A DNA stretch of 64,000 bases from Xanthoparmelia taractica (taxonomy: Eukaryota; Ascomycota; Lecanoromycetes; Lecanorales; Parmeliaceae): positions 1 to 64,000 of the forward strand of contig MU853199.1 in the NCBI GenBank assembly GCA_033085395.1, written 5' to 3'. Below the pieces are notes generated by a model. That model worked only from the letters and a program-made list of their open reading frames with translations, was not told where the DNA came from and made no database searches. The position numbers and the translations under genes are program-made. Below are positions 33,757-46,700 of this stretch, one piece after another (the stretch's first letter is position 1; each line of letters opens with the position of its first letter).

Positions 33757-36700
33757 AGCAACCTTTGCCAAGATCATTACCTCAAGCGAGTCATCTGATT
33801 CTCACCAACCCCGAACGAGCTTTCATGTACTAAGCACTAGCGTCTCTGCTGGCCTACCTGTGCGTCGCTTACAGCAAAACGAATCTGCAGCTCGTGCTCC
33901 GTCCCGTACAGATTTTTGCCCCTTCCTTCAAGAAGTGGAAAATATGAGTCGTCTGGGGATATACGGGAAGTACCGGAGACATCCATTCTCAATTCATTCC
34001 TGCCACTTCTGCCCCTACTTCGTACTATGGCCAGCAAACGATAGTCCTTCTCACCTGCTCAATGGTCGACACTTTTAGAACTGGGAGAGTTAAAACGCGT
34101 TGCACCGATTCAAAAATCTTTCTCTCTTCCAATCCTTCACCTTCCTTGACTTCTGCGCTTGGGCAACCACTGATAATCGAGAGACCACTTTTGCTCTATC
34201 CACAGAATCGATATGCAAGAAGTCGGAAGACTCGGCATTGACCAGCATCAGCGCTGACTGAAAACAAAAGAACTATCCGGTGGTTCCGCCCCCTGGAGCT
34301 CAAGAGGCTTTGACTATACGGTACTGACTTAGTATGTGGATACAGATGAACCCTCAACAATGATCCCAATCAACATCAGAGGCTCGAAGGAAATGCATCT
34401 TCCGGGCCGTCAAAACTCATCATCTGCGATTCCGCATAGTATCGCCTGCGTGGTCGTCCAGTTGCTACAAATGGGTCCCCGCCGTTTCGGCCAGCATTCA
34501 TCCCCATTGTACGACTGTAGACTGTACTCCTTATCCTAGTTAGTCCGACTCCATGGCTGTGCTGACATCACAGACTGGGATGGTAACGGTACCTTCCCAG
34601 ATGCCCTTGGTTGGCAGAGGTTCGGCCACAGGCCCTGGTGCGCATATTCCACCCGTTTGTTGTACCCTTTGATTTTCGCGTGATCGTCATCCCGACTACC
34701 TAGGTTGTCAGCCTCTGGTGGAGCGGCAACCCAACCCTACTACTGATGCGATGCTACGGAGATTAATTTGTGTCATCTTAAACAATCGCCCGTGATGAGG
34801 ACCTTTTACGTACCATAAGATTGATCTGGAAACTGCGCTAGTAGGAAAGTAGGAAAGAGTTCACTGCATTGCCGTGTTATTTTGGTCGATGCTATTTTGA
34901 ACAGATGATGCATCTGCACAATATGATTGAATTCCGCCGAGGCCGTCGTAGTTGTTGCCTTTCACTGCCTTTCATCACTTAACAATTGGTCGAGGTAACG
35001 GCCCCGCTGGCGCCAGCAACAAAGATTCTCTAAGCTCAACCGACTTCTGGGCCTAGCCGCTTTACACTTTCGCAGTCATCATTCCCAATCCGATGAGTAA
35101 AAGCTTGACTCCACTGTTGCACCCTCCAACCGCCGGCCTCAAGCCAACAAAAGCACTGGCCGGAGCGCAAATATGCTCCTGACATCCTCGTCTCACAGAA
35201 GGTTTTCGGCAAGTGATACTTCTCAATACGATACCTAAGGCGCTGGCCTCAAAACCTCGAGTGAAGCCAATGAGGTCACTATGAAATCTCTGAATAGGTC
35301 ACATCCTCCATTAGGCGTTGGCTACATCGAGTATTTGGTCAATGATACTGACAATTGACGTCTACATTTCCTGCTGCCCAACTGCTAGATGTTTTAGAGG
35401 ACTTTTAGGGGACTTACAGAGCACCGCACCCACCCTATAAACCCGTAGCTATCGGCCGAAATCGCCATAGAACAGTGTTTGAACCACCTATCGAGCCATA
35501 GGCAGCTGGTCCCCAACCCGCTAAGACAGTGGCGCTCCAGAAGGTTGGAGGAATTATCTTTATTATAGCGGTCTCTGAAGCCGAAAATGTACCGGCGCTT
35601 GGGAGGGTCAGAGAAAGTGTAGCAAAGTCAGCGGTCCTTGTGGGTAACGGAGTCGATTATGACTAGCATGAGCAAGGATAATCAGGCTGGTATTCTGGCT
35701 TGCCAAGGTTATAGACCATTGCCAGATCCGAAGATTTGTGCAGATGTTGTCAGGCAGACCGGTGGTCCTGGGATATGACGATTGCGGACGCCTCAAGGGG
35801 ATAGTGACCCAACGTAGACAAGGGTTGAACCATCATTATCATATGATCCCACGAGTGTAGGTCCAGCATGTGATGAGCAATGCGAAGTGTAATTCCACCC
35901 CGTACAAAGCCCGCAACGGGCGATACTTGTGTACTGATGGACGACGAAGATAGGGCAAGAAGCCATGTTTGGTCTATGGTATTTGGGTCGAGGTCTTCAG
36001 TGGCCCTTCGATGGAACGGCCATCAATTGTGAAAAATATCCAACGAGCGCACATACTCCCCTAAGCATGACTGACTGAAGATGGACAATAAGACTCAGAA
36101 AAAAGGACTAGAAGTAATTGGGTAGAGCACGAGAGAAGGAATAGAAGGGAGATACAAGGAACGAAAACCCTTTAGTCTATCAGATGACCTGGTGACCTGT
36201 GGACAACGTTGTAGGTAAATACTTCGTGTAACATGCCGCTATGTAGCAATTGTATGCATGAGGGATCAAAAAAGGATTGAAGCGTGTCGTCCATGTACTA
36301 CTATCTATGGTAGACGGCGTATCCCTTGGCCAGAGTTGGGCGAAGAGCGTTCATTCTCTGATATGAGTCCAGCAACCTTCATCAGCAACAACACTGTATG
36401 AAAATTGAACAATAATAAGAAGCTTTCTATTAGCCCTCTGCGCTAAGGTGATGCAAGGGCCCGCAACTAAGATAACCCTAAGCTACTTTAAGGTAAGCTT
36501 CACCTGTCAGTACGACGATGAATACTTCGTAAATGTGTGAAAATAAGGTACATAACACTTTGCTACGACCCATCTGTTTCTTTCAGACTTTGATACGACC
36601 TCCGCAACAAGTCGGGTTCAACCCCCTAGTTGTGCACCTAGTAGGCTACACCAACGGACCTATCTAACACTCATGCTGCCAGCTCGTCTAGCGTAGCTCT

Positions 36701-36880
36701 ATCTAATCAAGACCGGCCGCAACGGCGAAGGCAAGCATATCCGCCTTGTACATTTGCAGTCGACCTCAGTACACTTCCTTTTGTTCATCCTGACTAATCA
36801 TCCTGTGTCCCTACGATCTCTTAAATACAGACATCCTTAGCTGACACTGCTATGCTCTTGCTAGGCAATAACCTTTGCAA

Positions 36881-38983
36881 ATGCCCCAAAATGCTGCTTT
36901 CCACTCCCAGCGTCACGAGCCATTCCGGTCCCAAAGCTCCCTTGAGCTTCAGCATGACCACATCACTGGCCCGTTTCCTTTCCTGAACCCCACTCGCGCT
37001 ACATTCAGACACTCGACTCACAGCAACAAGAGCTCTGATAATACCCATTACAGTTTGGAGGAGGAATTCCCCAATCGAAAAGATGAACAATTGGTATCCA
37101 ACATCGAATTTCAATGGCGCTCTCGAGACAACCGCAAGGGCCGTCACACTCTTGTCGTGGATCCCCCGTCTGAATTCTCTGCCCATTTTCTGGCGCCCAA
37201 ATCGACTTCTACGTTACGAGAAGTAGGTAGAGGCATCCTTCGGATGATCAGGCAATACCCTTATTGGGACGTCTCGTGGCTCGTTGCCACAATATTCACT
37301 CTTGGTTCCCTGGTCTGGGTAGTTAATGCCTTCTTCGCCTACCTTCCCCTTGCGCAGCCCAGTACCTTGTTCAACGGCGAGATTGTGAGAGGTGGAGGAG
37401 TTTCAGCCTTCGTGGGAGCTACCATATTCGAGATTGGTTCTGTTCTTCTCATAATAGAGGCTGTGAATGAAAATCAGGCAGGGTGTTTTGGTATGTGTAC
37501 TCCCAAGCAAGCGCATGATCGCCGATACCGCAATCGAAGCTTTCACAATCAACACGGAAAGCAAGATGTAATCTCTTCTCACAGTCACTCCCATAACCTG
37601 GTAAGGGCATACTGACTCTAAAACGTTCGCTAGGGTGGGCAGTGGACCGAGCCCTCGGGGGCGACGGAGGGGGCAAAGGTAAGCCTGGAATTAGGCCTGA
37701 TGAGAACAGCTGTAGCCATCATCATGCGAACAAGAGCAACTTTGTTGGTAAGGGATCTGGTATATTCCAACAAAAATCCAATTAGCCGTCCATACTCACA
37801 TTTAAGCAGTCAAGGAATGCTCTGGCGAAGCCCTTTCAGGCTCCCAGGGCCCATCTAGTGGCGACTTCGAGAAGTCTGTGGACTTGAAAAGTTCCGGCAG
37901 AGCATGGGTTTGGATTCCATCAATGCATGACCTTAAAACCCACTACGTATGTCGTCCCAGAGAACTCAAATATATTTCTGGGTTGAATTGCGAGCCTTGG
38001 TATACATTTCTCGATTGCTTGCTTTCAGACCTGGATTTCTCGTCTTGATGAAGCAGTTCTAATTTTGAAATGTCAATTCAGTTGCTAGAATTAGGGTTTC
38101 TTGCGTCGCTTGCTCAATTGTGCGGAGCGTAGGTACTGTCCAAGCATCCATTTGTCAATGGGGAGACACTGATTGTGGCATACTTCGAGAAGTACAGTAT
38201 TCTGGGTTCGTCCCTCACGCTTCATCAAGACATGGAAGGTACTGCTTAAGCTAATCAGATCTCCGGTTTCACTGCCCTCCCCGGCATCAACAACAAAATG
38301 CCCCAAGGCCTACTTGACGGTATATACTGGGCACCGCAGATAGTATGTACATTTTTGGAGCAATTACTTCCCGTTTTAGAATAGTTTCGATCCGCAAGAT
38401 ATTTTTCGGAACCAAAAAGCTCTAGAAACCCCTGCAAGCTGCTTCATTGCTCAGGATTTTGGTTGCAGGAACGAAAGCTGACATCATAGGTCGGAGGGTC
38501 CGGTACAAGCTGATACCCATCACTGTCACTTCGGAACAAAATTAACATGATGTTCAAGGCTTTATCGTATCCGGCGCGCTTTACATGCTTGAAACGCAAT
38601 CCACATGGTACAAGCCAGCATGGAAAGTCCTTGGATGGCACATCGGGCTTTGGAATGTACGCATGTTGTTCCGATTTATCTCCTATGCCGTAACGCAATT
38701 GAGCCAGAGGATGGGTTTCGGGAGCAGAAAAGTCCTCCACAACCCAAGGAACAATCATATGACTTAACGTTCCCCCTGAACCGGTAATACTAACACGCTT
38801 CAGTTAATAGGAGCCTTAGGGTTTACCGCTTGCGGCGCGTTAGGGCTTGCGTATGACAATAGCGGTGCCCAATATGAGGCTTCCTTGGCCACATTTTGGG
38901 GGTCATGGGCGTTCTTGATTGGATCCCTGATCCAATGGTACGAAAGTCTGGACAAACATCCCGTGATAGAGCGGTCCGGCTAG
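36881..38983 (+). CDS. Fungal multi-pass integral membrane protein, function unknown
   Basis: Nine exons join in phase to 431 residues: 36881-37490, 37634-37747, 37810-37946, 38082-38128, 38193-38205, 38259-38342, 38492-38504, 38559-38656, 38804-38983. After a polar N-terminus, about seven membrane segments are visible (for example WLVATIFTLGSLVWVVNAFF, GFTALPGI..., GFIVSGALYMLE, LIGALGFTACGALGL, FWGSWAFLIGSLIQWYES). A His- and Asn-rich cytosolic loop (SHHHANKSNF) and a conserved RAWVWIPSMHDLKTHY block lie between them. I know similar fungal proteins only as conserved integral membrane proteins. Exons 5 and 7 are each 13 nt, supported by restoring ATVFW and IVGGSGF. The donor after exon 5 (GTTCGT) is weak. 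The start is the first in-frame ATG; an upstream exon is possible. Confidence 0.85.
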
Positions 38984-39477
38984 TTTATATGGATGTTGAA
39001 AAGGTGGACTTGCGATTTGAGTCATCCTGCCGTGTTTTTCTTCAAATATGATAAAAAAAGACCACAATATGAGAATAGTCCATAGCCGTTGCGAGTAATT
39101 ACCTGTCTTGAACAGATGCACTGCAGACGCGGTGTCAGCATAAGTGCCAATCGGAACTGTACAGATCCCAGAGAGAACGTATAAGAAAGATTTCTATCAA
39201 GTTTTGTCACTCAACAAGTAAAGATTTGATAATACGACATCCAGTGTATAGATCAAATATTTCTTCTCAATCATGAATACAATTCGGTCTCGCGCTCATT
39301 GAAATCCCCATTTTTGGCATAGGCGGTACCTACACTAGAACTGTAAGGCTGGTAGATCTTGGCAGGAACTACCTTACCTAACAACTGTGGAATTGAACCA
39401 CCTTGACCAACTCTGTTAATCCTCAATTTCTATTTCTACACACTCATTCATCACGTTGACTATTTACTTTCAAAGCA
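38984..39477. other. Intergenic region upstream of DPM1
   Basis: 494 bp between two tandem plus-strand genes. It should contain the 3' untranslated region of the membrane protein and the DPM1 promoter. No gene or repeat seen. Confidence 0.6.
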
Positions 39478-40603
39478 ATGTCTTCCAAAGAAAAATATAC
39501 AGTCATTCTACCAACCTACAACGAAAGGAGGAATTTACCTATCAGTAACTTACCCCAAGCCGAAACTTAACAGCCTCTCTCTCTCTCTCTGCGACTCCGT
39601 GCTGACACATGCTCTCATAGTCACATGGCTGCTCAATCGCACCTTTACGGAGAAGTATTACCCCTTTCTTTTCACAAATCGTCGGACCAGCTCTCCCCAA
39701 TGCGAAATGCTAACGCTCTGGCTCTCTTAGCGAATTCGACTGGGAAATTATTATTGTTGACGACGGTTCCCCTGATGGCACCTTGCAAGTCGCTCAACAA
39801 CTCCAGAACCTCTACGGAAGCCGCATCGTCCTGAAACCCCGCGCAGGTAAACTTGGGCTGGGTACTGCGTACGTTCATGGACTGAAGTACGCTACGGGGA
39901 CCTTCGTAATCATCATGGACGCAGATTTCTCACATCACCCCAAATTCATCGCCGAAATGATCAAAGAACAAAGGGCTGGCGACTACGATATTGTGACTGG
40001 CACTAGATACAGTGGGGATGGTGGGGTTTACGGCTGGGACCTAAAAAGGAAGTTGGTGTCTAGAGGGGCGAATCTGTTTGCAGATACGGTCCTCAGACCA
40101 GGGGTCAGCGATTTGACAGGGAGTTTCCGGTTATACAAGAGGGCGGTGCTGGAGAGTGCGATAGCCCAGACGGAGAGTAAGGGATACACATTTCAAATGG
40201 TGCGTATACGTTAGCATGGTTCATGGCTCATGCACGTGGTATCTTGCATCGCAAAGCATGTTACGAAACCTGGAATGAGGGCCCTTCGATTCTGTTTTCC
40301 TATCCAACTGATTTCTCTAACAAAGACACGCTGATACTGGCATCATACATAGGAGTTAATGGTCAGGGCGAAGGGTATGGGATACAGAGTTGTGGAGGTG
40401 CCCATTAGTTTTGTCGACCGAGGTGAGATTGTTGTGCAATCTCGTGTTGATGTTCAAGCAGCTAAAAACGTGAAGTTTACGGAGAGTCTAAGTTAGGTGG
40501 AGATGAGATTGTTGAATATGCAAAGGTGAGCCAGCTCCATCCTTGGGCTATCTGCTAATCTTGACATGTCTAGGGGGTTTTGAACTTGTGGCTGAAGGTA
40601 TAA
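39478..40603 (+). CDS. DPM1: Dolichyl-phosphate beta-D-mannosyltransferase
   Basis: Six exons (39478-39544, 39621-39654, 39731-40199, 40353-40422, 40476-40525, 40574-40603) give 239 residues, matching the family. It transfers mannose from GDP-mannose to dolichyl phosphate on the ER membrane, supplying N-glycosylation, GPI anchors and O-mannosylation. Family 2 glycosyltransferase features: VILPTYNERRNLP, IIIVDDGSPDGT, GLGTAYVHGLKYATG, the metal-binding MDADFSHHP, VTGTRYSG, SDLTGSFRLY and VPISFVDRVYGESKLGG. There is no C-terminal membrane anchor, so it is the soluble form that in other species needs Dpm2/Dpm3 partners. The two short 5' introns (both 76 nt) have clear CTGAC/CTAAC branch sites; the 153-nt third intron interrupts after FQM. 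Confidence 0.95.
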
Positions 40604-41260
40604 GACGAGATAAGGCGTTTGGAATAGGAATATACCAAAAAATACCCCGTGTCTTATATTTATAAAAGTTCTACTACTGTTCTCCAGTAATTTAGAAAAT
40701 GTGCATGCATGCATTTCCACAAGGGTTGTGCAGTTCTTGCAATCTCGGAGCGTTTACGTTCGTGTCCAATCGGCCTCAAACCTCCCAGGCGGAGTATCGG
40801 GCCCAAGCCGTCTCTAACATTGAGCTTTCTAGGGAATAGAGTAGATGCGTCCGTACTTCTATTGAAAAACCAAGGGATCAAATCCGAAGATGGATCCAAC
40901 ATATCAGACTACAATGAGATCTATCATTCGACGACCTTCGCGAAGATATCACAACAATTTAGCTCGCTATCCCGGATGCGCAAAAATTTATGTTGCACTT
41001 AATCCACTGGTTGAGGAGCTTCAAGAGACATTGAGCAGGCGGAGAAAGACTTGAAGAGCTTCTTCTCCCTCTCCTTCCCTTTTCCGGCATATACAAGGTC
41101 TAGTAAAGAAATCCCGTTTGAATATAACAGACAGATGCCAGTCAACGACAAGTCTCATCCGAAGCGATGTATTATATAGATTTAGATACCGAGTCCAGTG
41201 TAGTGTCATTACTGGACGCCAGTGCTCTGGGAACGAATTCCGTTCCATTGTAACAATAGT
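40604..41260. other. Convergent intergenic region DPM1 / dehydrogenase
   Basis: 657 bp between two stop codons. Contains a short GCAT repeat at about 40,702-40,715 and small frames without recognisable features. Presumably both 3' untranslated regions. Confidence 0.55.
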
Positions 41261-42423
41261 TTACATATTCCTACCTCCGGTCACCTGTTCTCGTCAGTCA
41301 TCGCTTCCTGTCCGGTTTAGAATTTGGAACTTACCATTATGGTCTGGCCATTTACGTACGAAAACAAAGGACTAGCGACTGCTAGAATCGCACTCGCTGC
41401 TTCCATTGCGGTGCCTGGTCTTCTGAGAGGAATGTCGGCATAAGCATTACTCCCAGCAATTTCTTTCTGAGCCTTCGGTATTCCCAGGGCAATCTTTTGA
41501 CCATCCGGGGTCGTCACAAAGGCGCCTTCTTCTTTGGCGGCTGTAAGGCGTGTTAGAATGTGACCGAATGCAACGCTGTAATAGCGTGTGGTCAGTCGGA
41601 AAGTTAAGACCAAGAAGAACCGTGAGGGAGTAATACGTATTTGCACGAACACCAAACGAAGGACCCCACTCTTTGGCTATGACTTTCGAAAGACCGGTCA
41701 CACCTGCTTTCGCAAGGCCATAGTTTGCTTGTCCTCTAGTATTCTATTAGTAGGTATCCAAACGAATTTCCCTTGATCCCTCACGCGTTGCCATTAATTC
41801 CACTCGTACTGCTGATGTTGATGATGTTTCTCGGCTCTCCATCTTTTACTCTAAAAAAGGGAGCGGCTGCCCTGATAAGTTTAAACGGTGCGGTGTTGTG
41901 TAAAGCGATGATGGTGTCCCATTGCTTGTCCGTCATCTGGCCCATACAGTTAGCCGCCAGTCGTCCACGGTTCTAAGCCGGCTTTTGGAATAGGGTCCGT
42001 ACCTTGTGTATTACTCCGTCCCATGTGAAGCCGGCATTGTTGACTATAATGTGAATCTTGCCCCCTCCAAATTCTGCGGCTTTCTTCACAAGCTCATCAA
42101 TGTATTGTGCATTTAACATATCGCCGGGCACAGCTATGGCTTGTCCGCCAGCGTCATTGATAGCTGTTGCGACTGCGTTCGCCTTAGCTGGTCATTGAAG
42201 ATGCATCAGCTTCCAGTCTGAGTGAGGAATCTGTACAGCAACTTGATTAGGGAATACCGGCATCTATATCCTGCACAACAACCTTTGCGCCCTCGTGTGC
42301 AAACAATCGCGCAGCTTCTGCCCCAATGCCTTGGCCTGAGCCTGTGATGATGGCCACCTGACCAGACAGCATGCCCTTATGGAAGAGGTGCCCGGCAATC
42401 TGGCGGACACGCTCGTCTGCCAT
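41261..42423 (-). CDS. Short-chain dehydrogenase/reductase (FabG-like)
   Basis: Six exons (42423-42258, 42187-42003, 41936-41785, 41735-41637, 41575-41335, 41284-41261) give 288 residues. Classical SDR signatures are complete: cofactor loop TGSGQGIG, acidic VVQDID after beta-2 suggesting NAD preference, NNAG, the catalytic serine in NISSTSG, and the catalytic YGLAK. The C-terminus VTGGRNM follows the QTIMV motif typical of 3-oxoacyl-ACP reductase-like members. The substrate cannot be told from sequence, and no peroxisomal or mitochondrial targeting signal is obvious. The last exon is just 24 nt; without it a spurious SSKF tail would be read through the GTAAGT donor. Confidence 0.92.
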
Positions 42424-42808
42424 GGTCGACCAATTTCAACAGTTGGGTTGGCTTCGAGCGGTCGTTGAGAGAGATGTTGAGCGATACGAAGTACTGTTGT
42501 AAAGGCGGAGGTTTCCGCAAAGCCGAGGCATGACGTTATACAGTACAACAGTAGAACTACTCGTAACAGTATTTCAGAAATAGGTAGAGCTTATTTCTTC
42601 ACTTTTCAACTAGAATGTTTATCACTTTAATTTACCCACCCGATGAAAAACGTTCGCAGGCAAATAATTTGATACAGAATAAGTATCTTCCTCGATTTGA
42701 AGTGGAAATCCGAGAATTGTACCATCATGGCACCACAACATCTCAGGAAGCGAGCCTGCTTCCTCGCATCGGAAAAACTAGTACGGATATATAGGCACAG
42801 TAGAAGTT
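42424..42808. other. Intergenic region upstream of the dehydrogenase
   Basis: 385 bp between the dehydrogenase start and the stop of the next minus-strand gene. Expected to hold the dehydrogenase promoter and the neighbour's 3' end. Nothing specific seen. Confidence 0.55.
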
Positions 42809-43766
42809 TCATTTCCGTTGAACCTGTCTGATGGTAATGACTTCTGCCTCCAGCTGCCAACTGATATTACCCTGCTCCTTGAGCTCCTCCCATCGTCGTT
42901 GTGCCGACTTCTCCAGAAACTCTTTGTCAACCTTCAAATAGCTCTTCCCCAAGCAGTCTAGGGCGCGCTTTGTCATCCGTTCCTCACCGTACTCCAATAG
43001 TCGTTGCTGATGATCGCTCATCAGGGATTTGACTTGCCAGAACGCATACCAGTTACCATGAACAAGAGCCTTGAGCACAGCTCCAACTCTTGAATCCTTA
43101 TAGTTGTAGCGACATCCCACTTTATATGCTGTAGCTAGATCGTTCTGCCGGCATGACAAGTCGAGTATATAGAATCCTACGAAGTCATGGTGTTCAGATG
43201 CGGCCAATGGAGTTACAGGATGTATGTTGCGTAACAGGTGTAGCAAAGCTGGATAGTAAGATTCCATATGTCTCATCAGTATAGTCGCGCGGATCATAAA
43301 AGCATAGGCCCTTGAGGCGAATGTGTCTTTGCGCCCTGAAGCTACGATTGCTTCACGGACTTTCCGCATAGCCATCAGTATCACCGACAGTTCTCTCGAG
43401 TCTTCTGTTAAGACTTGGGATGCTTTTCCTGAGGCTCTCATGTCTGAAATGGCTTTGGTTTCGTCGGAACGATCCTCAGAAATTCCATCGAGCGAAAGAG
43501 ATGCAAATGCTCCGTCAAGGACGTCGCTACCCCCACCACTAATGTGGCACCTTTCGTATCTGTCGATGACTTTGCGAAAGTAATCTTCCTGCATTTTGAA
43601 GCTTAGCAACCTACAGACGCGTCAGCGCTACTTAATACTAGAGCAAGTCTACCGACCTGTTATCACCTTTAGATTGTAGGCCTATGCTTTCCAGAGGATC
43701 CACAGAGACCGGCTTCAATCTACTGGCGCCACTGGGCGGATGGTATCCAAACCCAGCTTTCAGCAT
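42809..43766 (-). CDS. Conserved protein with CSN8/PSMD8/eIF3k-like helical domain (tentative)
   Basis: Two exons (43766-43657, 43610-42809) with a 46-nt intron give 303 residues. The first exon supplies MLKAGFGYHPPSGASRLKP; the second continues LLSFKMQEDYFRKVIDRYE. The C-terminal about 180 residues are predicted mostly helical with a conserved core (FVGFYILDLSCRQNDLATAYKV, ALVHGNWYAFWQVKSLMSDHQQ) and end in a winged-helix-like segment. This reminds me of the CSN8/PSMD8/eIF3k fold found in signalosome, proteasome lid and eIF3 subunits, but the protein is longer and I cannot name an orthologue. Codon use and phase support it as real. Confidence 0.75.
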
Positions 43767-46700
43767 GGTATTGTAAGCTGTGCGACGTGACTAGGCGTCC
43801 GATCAATTCATATGAACATTGACTACTCGACGAGTGCCACGCGAAAAAGGGAAGGTAGTCCGAGTACCATTAAAGATACAGACTTTATGTGCATCACCCA
43901 GCAGTCAGCTTGTTGGTTGAACTTGCGGACTTGCGGTTCAGGGATTTGGCCTTGGCTACCAGAGCTCGGACGAAATACTCGAATCCTTGAAAGTTGAGGC
44001 TGATGTAGATAGTAGCGAGGCCCGTTCCTATTAATATTAATCTACGTGTATGCGCTGGTTACCAAGCTCCATTTGGTTCAATTATCGAGGGGATCTCTGA
44101 CAAGAAGCCTGTTAACTGATTTGAATTGATCAATAGTTTCGACCGGTGTAATCTTAGCTGTTGTCGCTGTGGACAAATGGCGAGCTGAGTACCCCGACCT
44201 CACCTCCGACAGTTTCTACGGTGAACGCTGCTTTATGCGCGTACGACGTGATACAGGGTGACTGCGCCCGCTTGGAGGTAGAGGAACTACTGTTTAATTA
44301 CATGGTTTATTAGAACTCGTTACGTATCTCTTATATTCAACCGAGCCTCGAGGGTTCCTACTCGCAGTTGATTACATTCGGCTTGGTCAATCTAAATACC
44401 GACCATCACTTTCCTACCAAAATCACTACAAACCTGCCTATTCCCAACCGGGCACACTTCAGACTTCAAACGGTTGTACTCGACGCCTTATAACTTCAAC
44501 GACGGTAGCGATGACCCTTTGAAAGCCTCAATTTTCCGGCTTGGGGAATCCCTACCACCAAGGACATACATGTATGTGATGCTGACTGATGTGCCAAATG
44601 TCGAGCTCATGTGAGGCATATAGGTCGTGAGCGTTTTACATCCAATATGGGACAGTATAGTACGTTTTGTATCGGGTGACAAAGAAGTTGTCGAGAAATT
44701 GCAATGCAATTATCCTAGTCATGACACGCGTCGGTTTTGTGTTTGAAAAGCGCGCAAGACATCTGATACTTGCTGCAAGTTCTACCAACACGCATGCGTT
44801 CAGATGTCGAATGAAACCGTTCTTGATAGAGTTGGAGCCACTGCAACGATGAGCGATAATTCCTTCCCCAGATGGAACAGGCGATGTAGCCAGCATCTTC
44901 GCAACGACACTGATATCGCGTATCCAATCCAGGAACTGCCATTCATCTTAGCTCAGCAGGCTACTCTATCCCGAGCAGTCCTCACAGGATGCCTGGGAAT
45001 TCTGGTGTTGTATGGGAGACGGGATATCCGGTCATCATGTAGAATTCTGCCTTGAGAGGTTTCCCTTCATGGTTTCGGCGTCGCCAGATTCCTCTTTGCA
45101 AACGTATGCGACATCTGGAGATGTTGAGATGATACACCCAAGAGCCTGGGAACATCCCAATACTGGCACCAAAGAAAGTATCAAGGCCCCCTGATTGCGA
45201 AGTTTGTTCCTTCGCACAAGCCGAGTCAAGAAGTTGTCAGACCACAGGATGTCTTACCCCAAGGGGATGTGCACAATTGGCACCGTGGCAAGGTCACTTG
45301 CTCCGATTTCAACACATTCCTCTGAGGCGGTTACTTTTGGCTGAACTGTATCTGCCTTATCCTGTTGAACGCTTGGAATATAGACTGACCGATCCCAGTT
45401 GGTCGTACGGATCAATTTGGTTTTCTTCTTCAAGGCCTTTTGGCCTTCCAAATTCCTTCAATACAATTGATCCATAGAATCGTCCAATGGTTCTTCAGGA
45501 TCCACTCGATCCCGTACTGCCCAGGTCACTCGTAGGACTCGTTTTCAAACATCCCACTAGCCACCTGGCCCGGAGTACTGCCCATTCCCTGCGGGATTTC
45601 CTTCAGGGTGTTCCTGACCCCGTACTGCCCACATCTGTGGTTGATAAATGATGTTTGGATGAACAGATGTTGCTACCATTCGTCACAGAACAGCATGATA
45701 CGACTCATAAGTATGTTCTGTGTCCGAAGTGCCCTTCGAAGTCACGGAGTCGTCGAGTCTACTCTCATTACTCTCAATCTTCGCTCTCCGTGCTGCCCGC
45801 TCTGCTCGAAGCTGATACTGCGTTTCCATGTCCCATGACTTAGATTGATGTTTCGGGTTCCTTTGAACTCTCCTCTGCTTCTTCTTGATACTCTTGGCCT
45901 AAGGATCCGACTGTCTGGGTATAGAAACATTTGTGATTGCCTTGAGTGCGCTCAGAATCTCTTGATGGTTGCTATTAACCTCCTCGTCTGGGTAGGTCTT
46001 ATTGCTATTAGCAATAAGACTCGGAAAGTAAAGTAGGCGTCTTTTCCAGCAATGTGGAGATTTGGAAGAGAACATCGAAAGCTCACTGAGAATGCTGCTG
46101 AGTGTGATAGGAATGTTTGGTTGTATTTTAGAGGCAATCCTTCCACCTCCATCTTGAATACCCCCGATCGACGTATGTAGGTTTAAAATGAAGAAGCTGT
46201 AAGATTTGCAGAATGATATTCCGAGTTCGTGGAACTAAAGACTTTAGACTGGAAATGATATTTCGCTGTTGTATTGTAATCGTCTTATCGAAGAGATACA
46301 CCGTTGTGGTAGCGGCACAATAGGAAGGTGATCCAGCGACGCCAGTATGCATTGATATGGCAGTTTGAGGGGGGGGGCGAGATCAGCCCTGCTATCCAGA
46401 ATCGCAATACCCACTTGACTATATAGATATTGACTAGAATTCTGTCTGAGGTTCGACAGATGCTCCAAATCTGTTGGAATTCAGCATCTCAGCCCTATTA
46501 TGGCTTGGTATGGACCATAAGTAGCACTCAGCTCCATAGAATAACAATCAAGCCGTCATCAAATTCCATCAAAATCAATCGCGATAGAAACGGGTTTATC
46601 CCATGTAGAAGTTGGAGATTGTTATCTGAGAGCGGAACATAATCGGTTTCATCGTCTTGCCTTGTCATTAGCAGGGCTTTATATAGATTAAAATAGGATT

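Larger units (their letters stand above)
31301..36880. other. Gene-poor interval of about 5.6 kb
   Basis: Between the kinase leader and the membrane-protein gene I find only short frames, none with a recognised domain or a consistent exon chain. Base composition is normal, unlike the 1-15 kb block, so RIP decay is not the reason. The interval includes a GT microsatellite, a TAC repeat, a perfect palindrome (listed separately), and recurring AAGTAC/GTACGG strings near 32,330-32,350. It could hold long promoters, non-coding transcripts or eroded genes. Confidence 0.5.

Noticed and set aside
36595..36665. GGGTTCAACCCC resembling a tRNA T-arm
   Set aside because: No acceptor stem, D-arm or anticodon arm can be formed around it.
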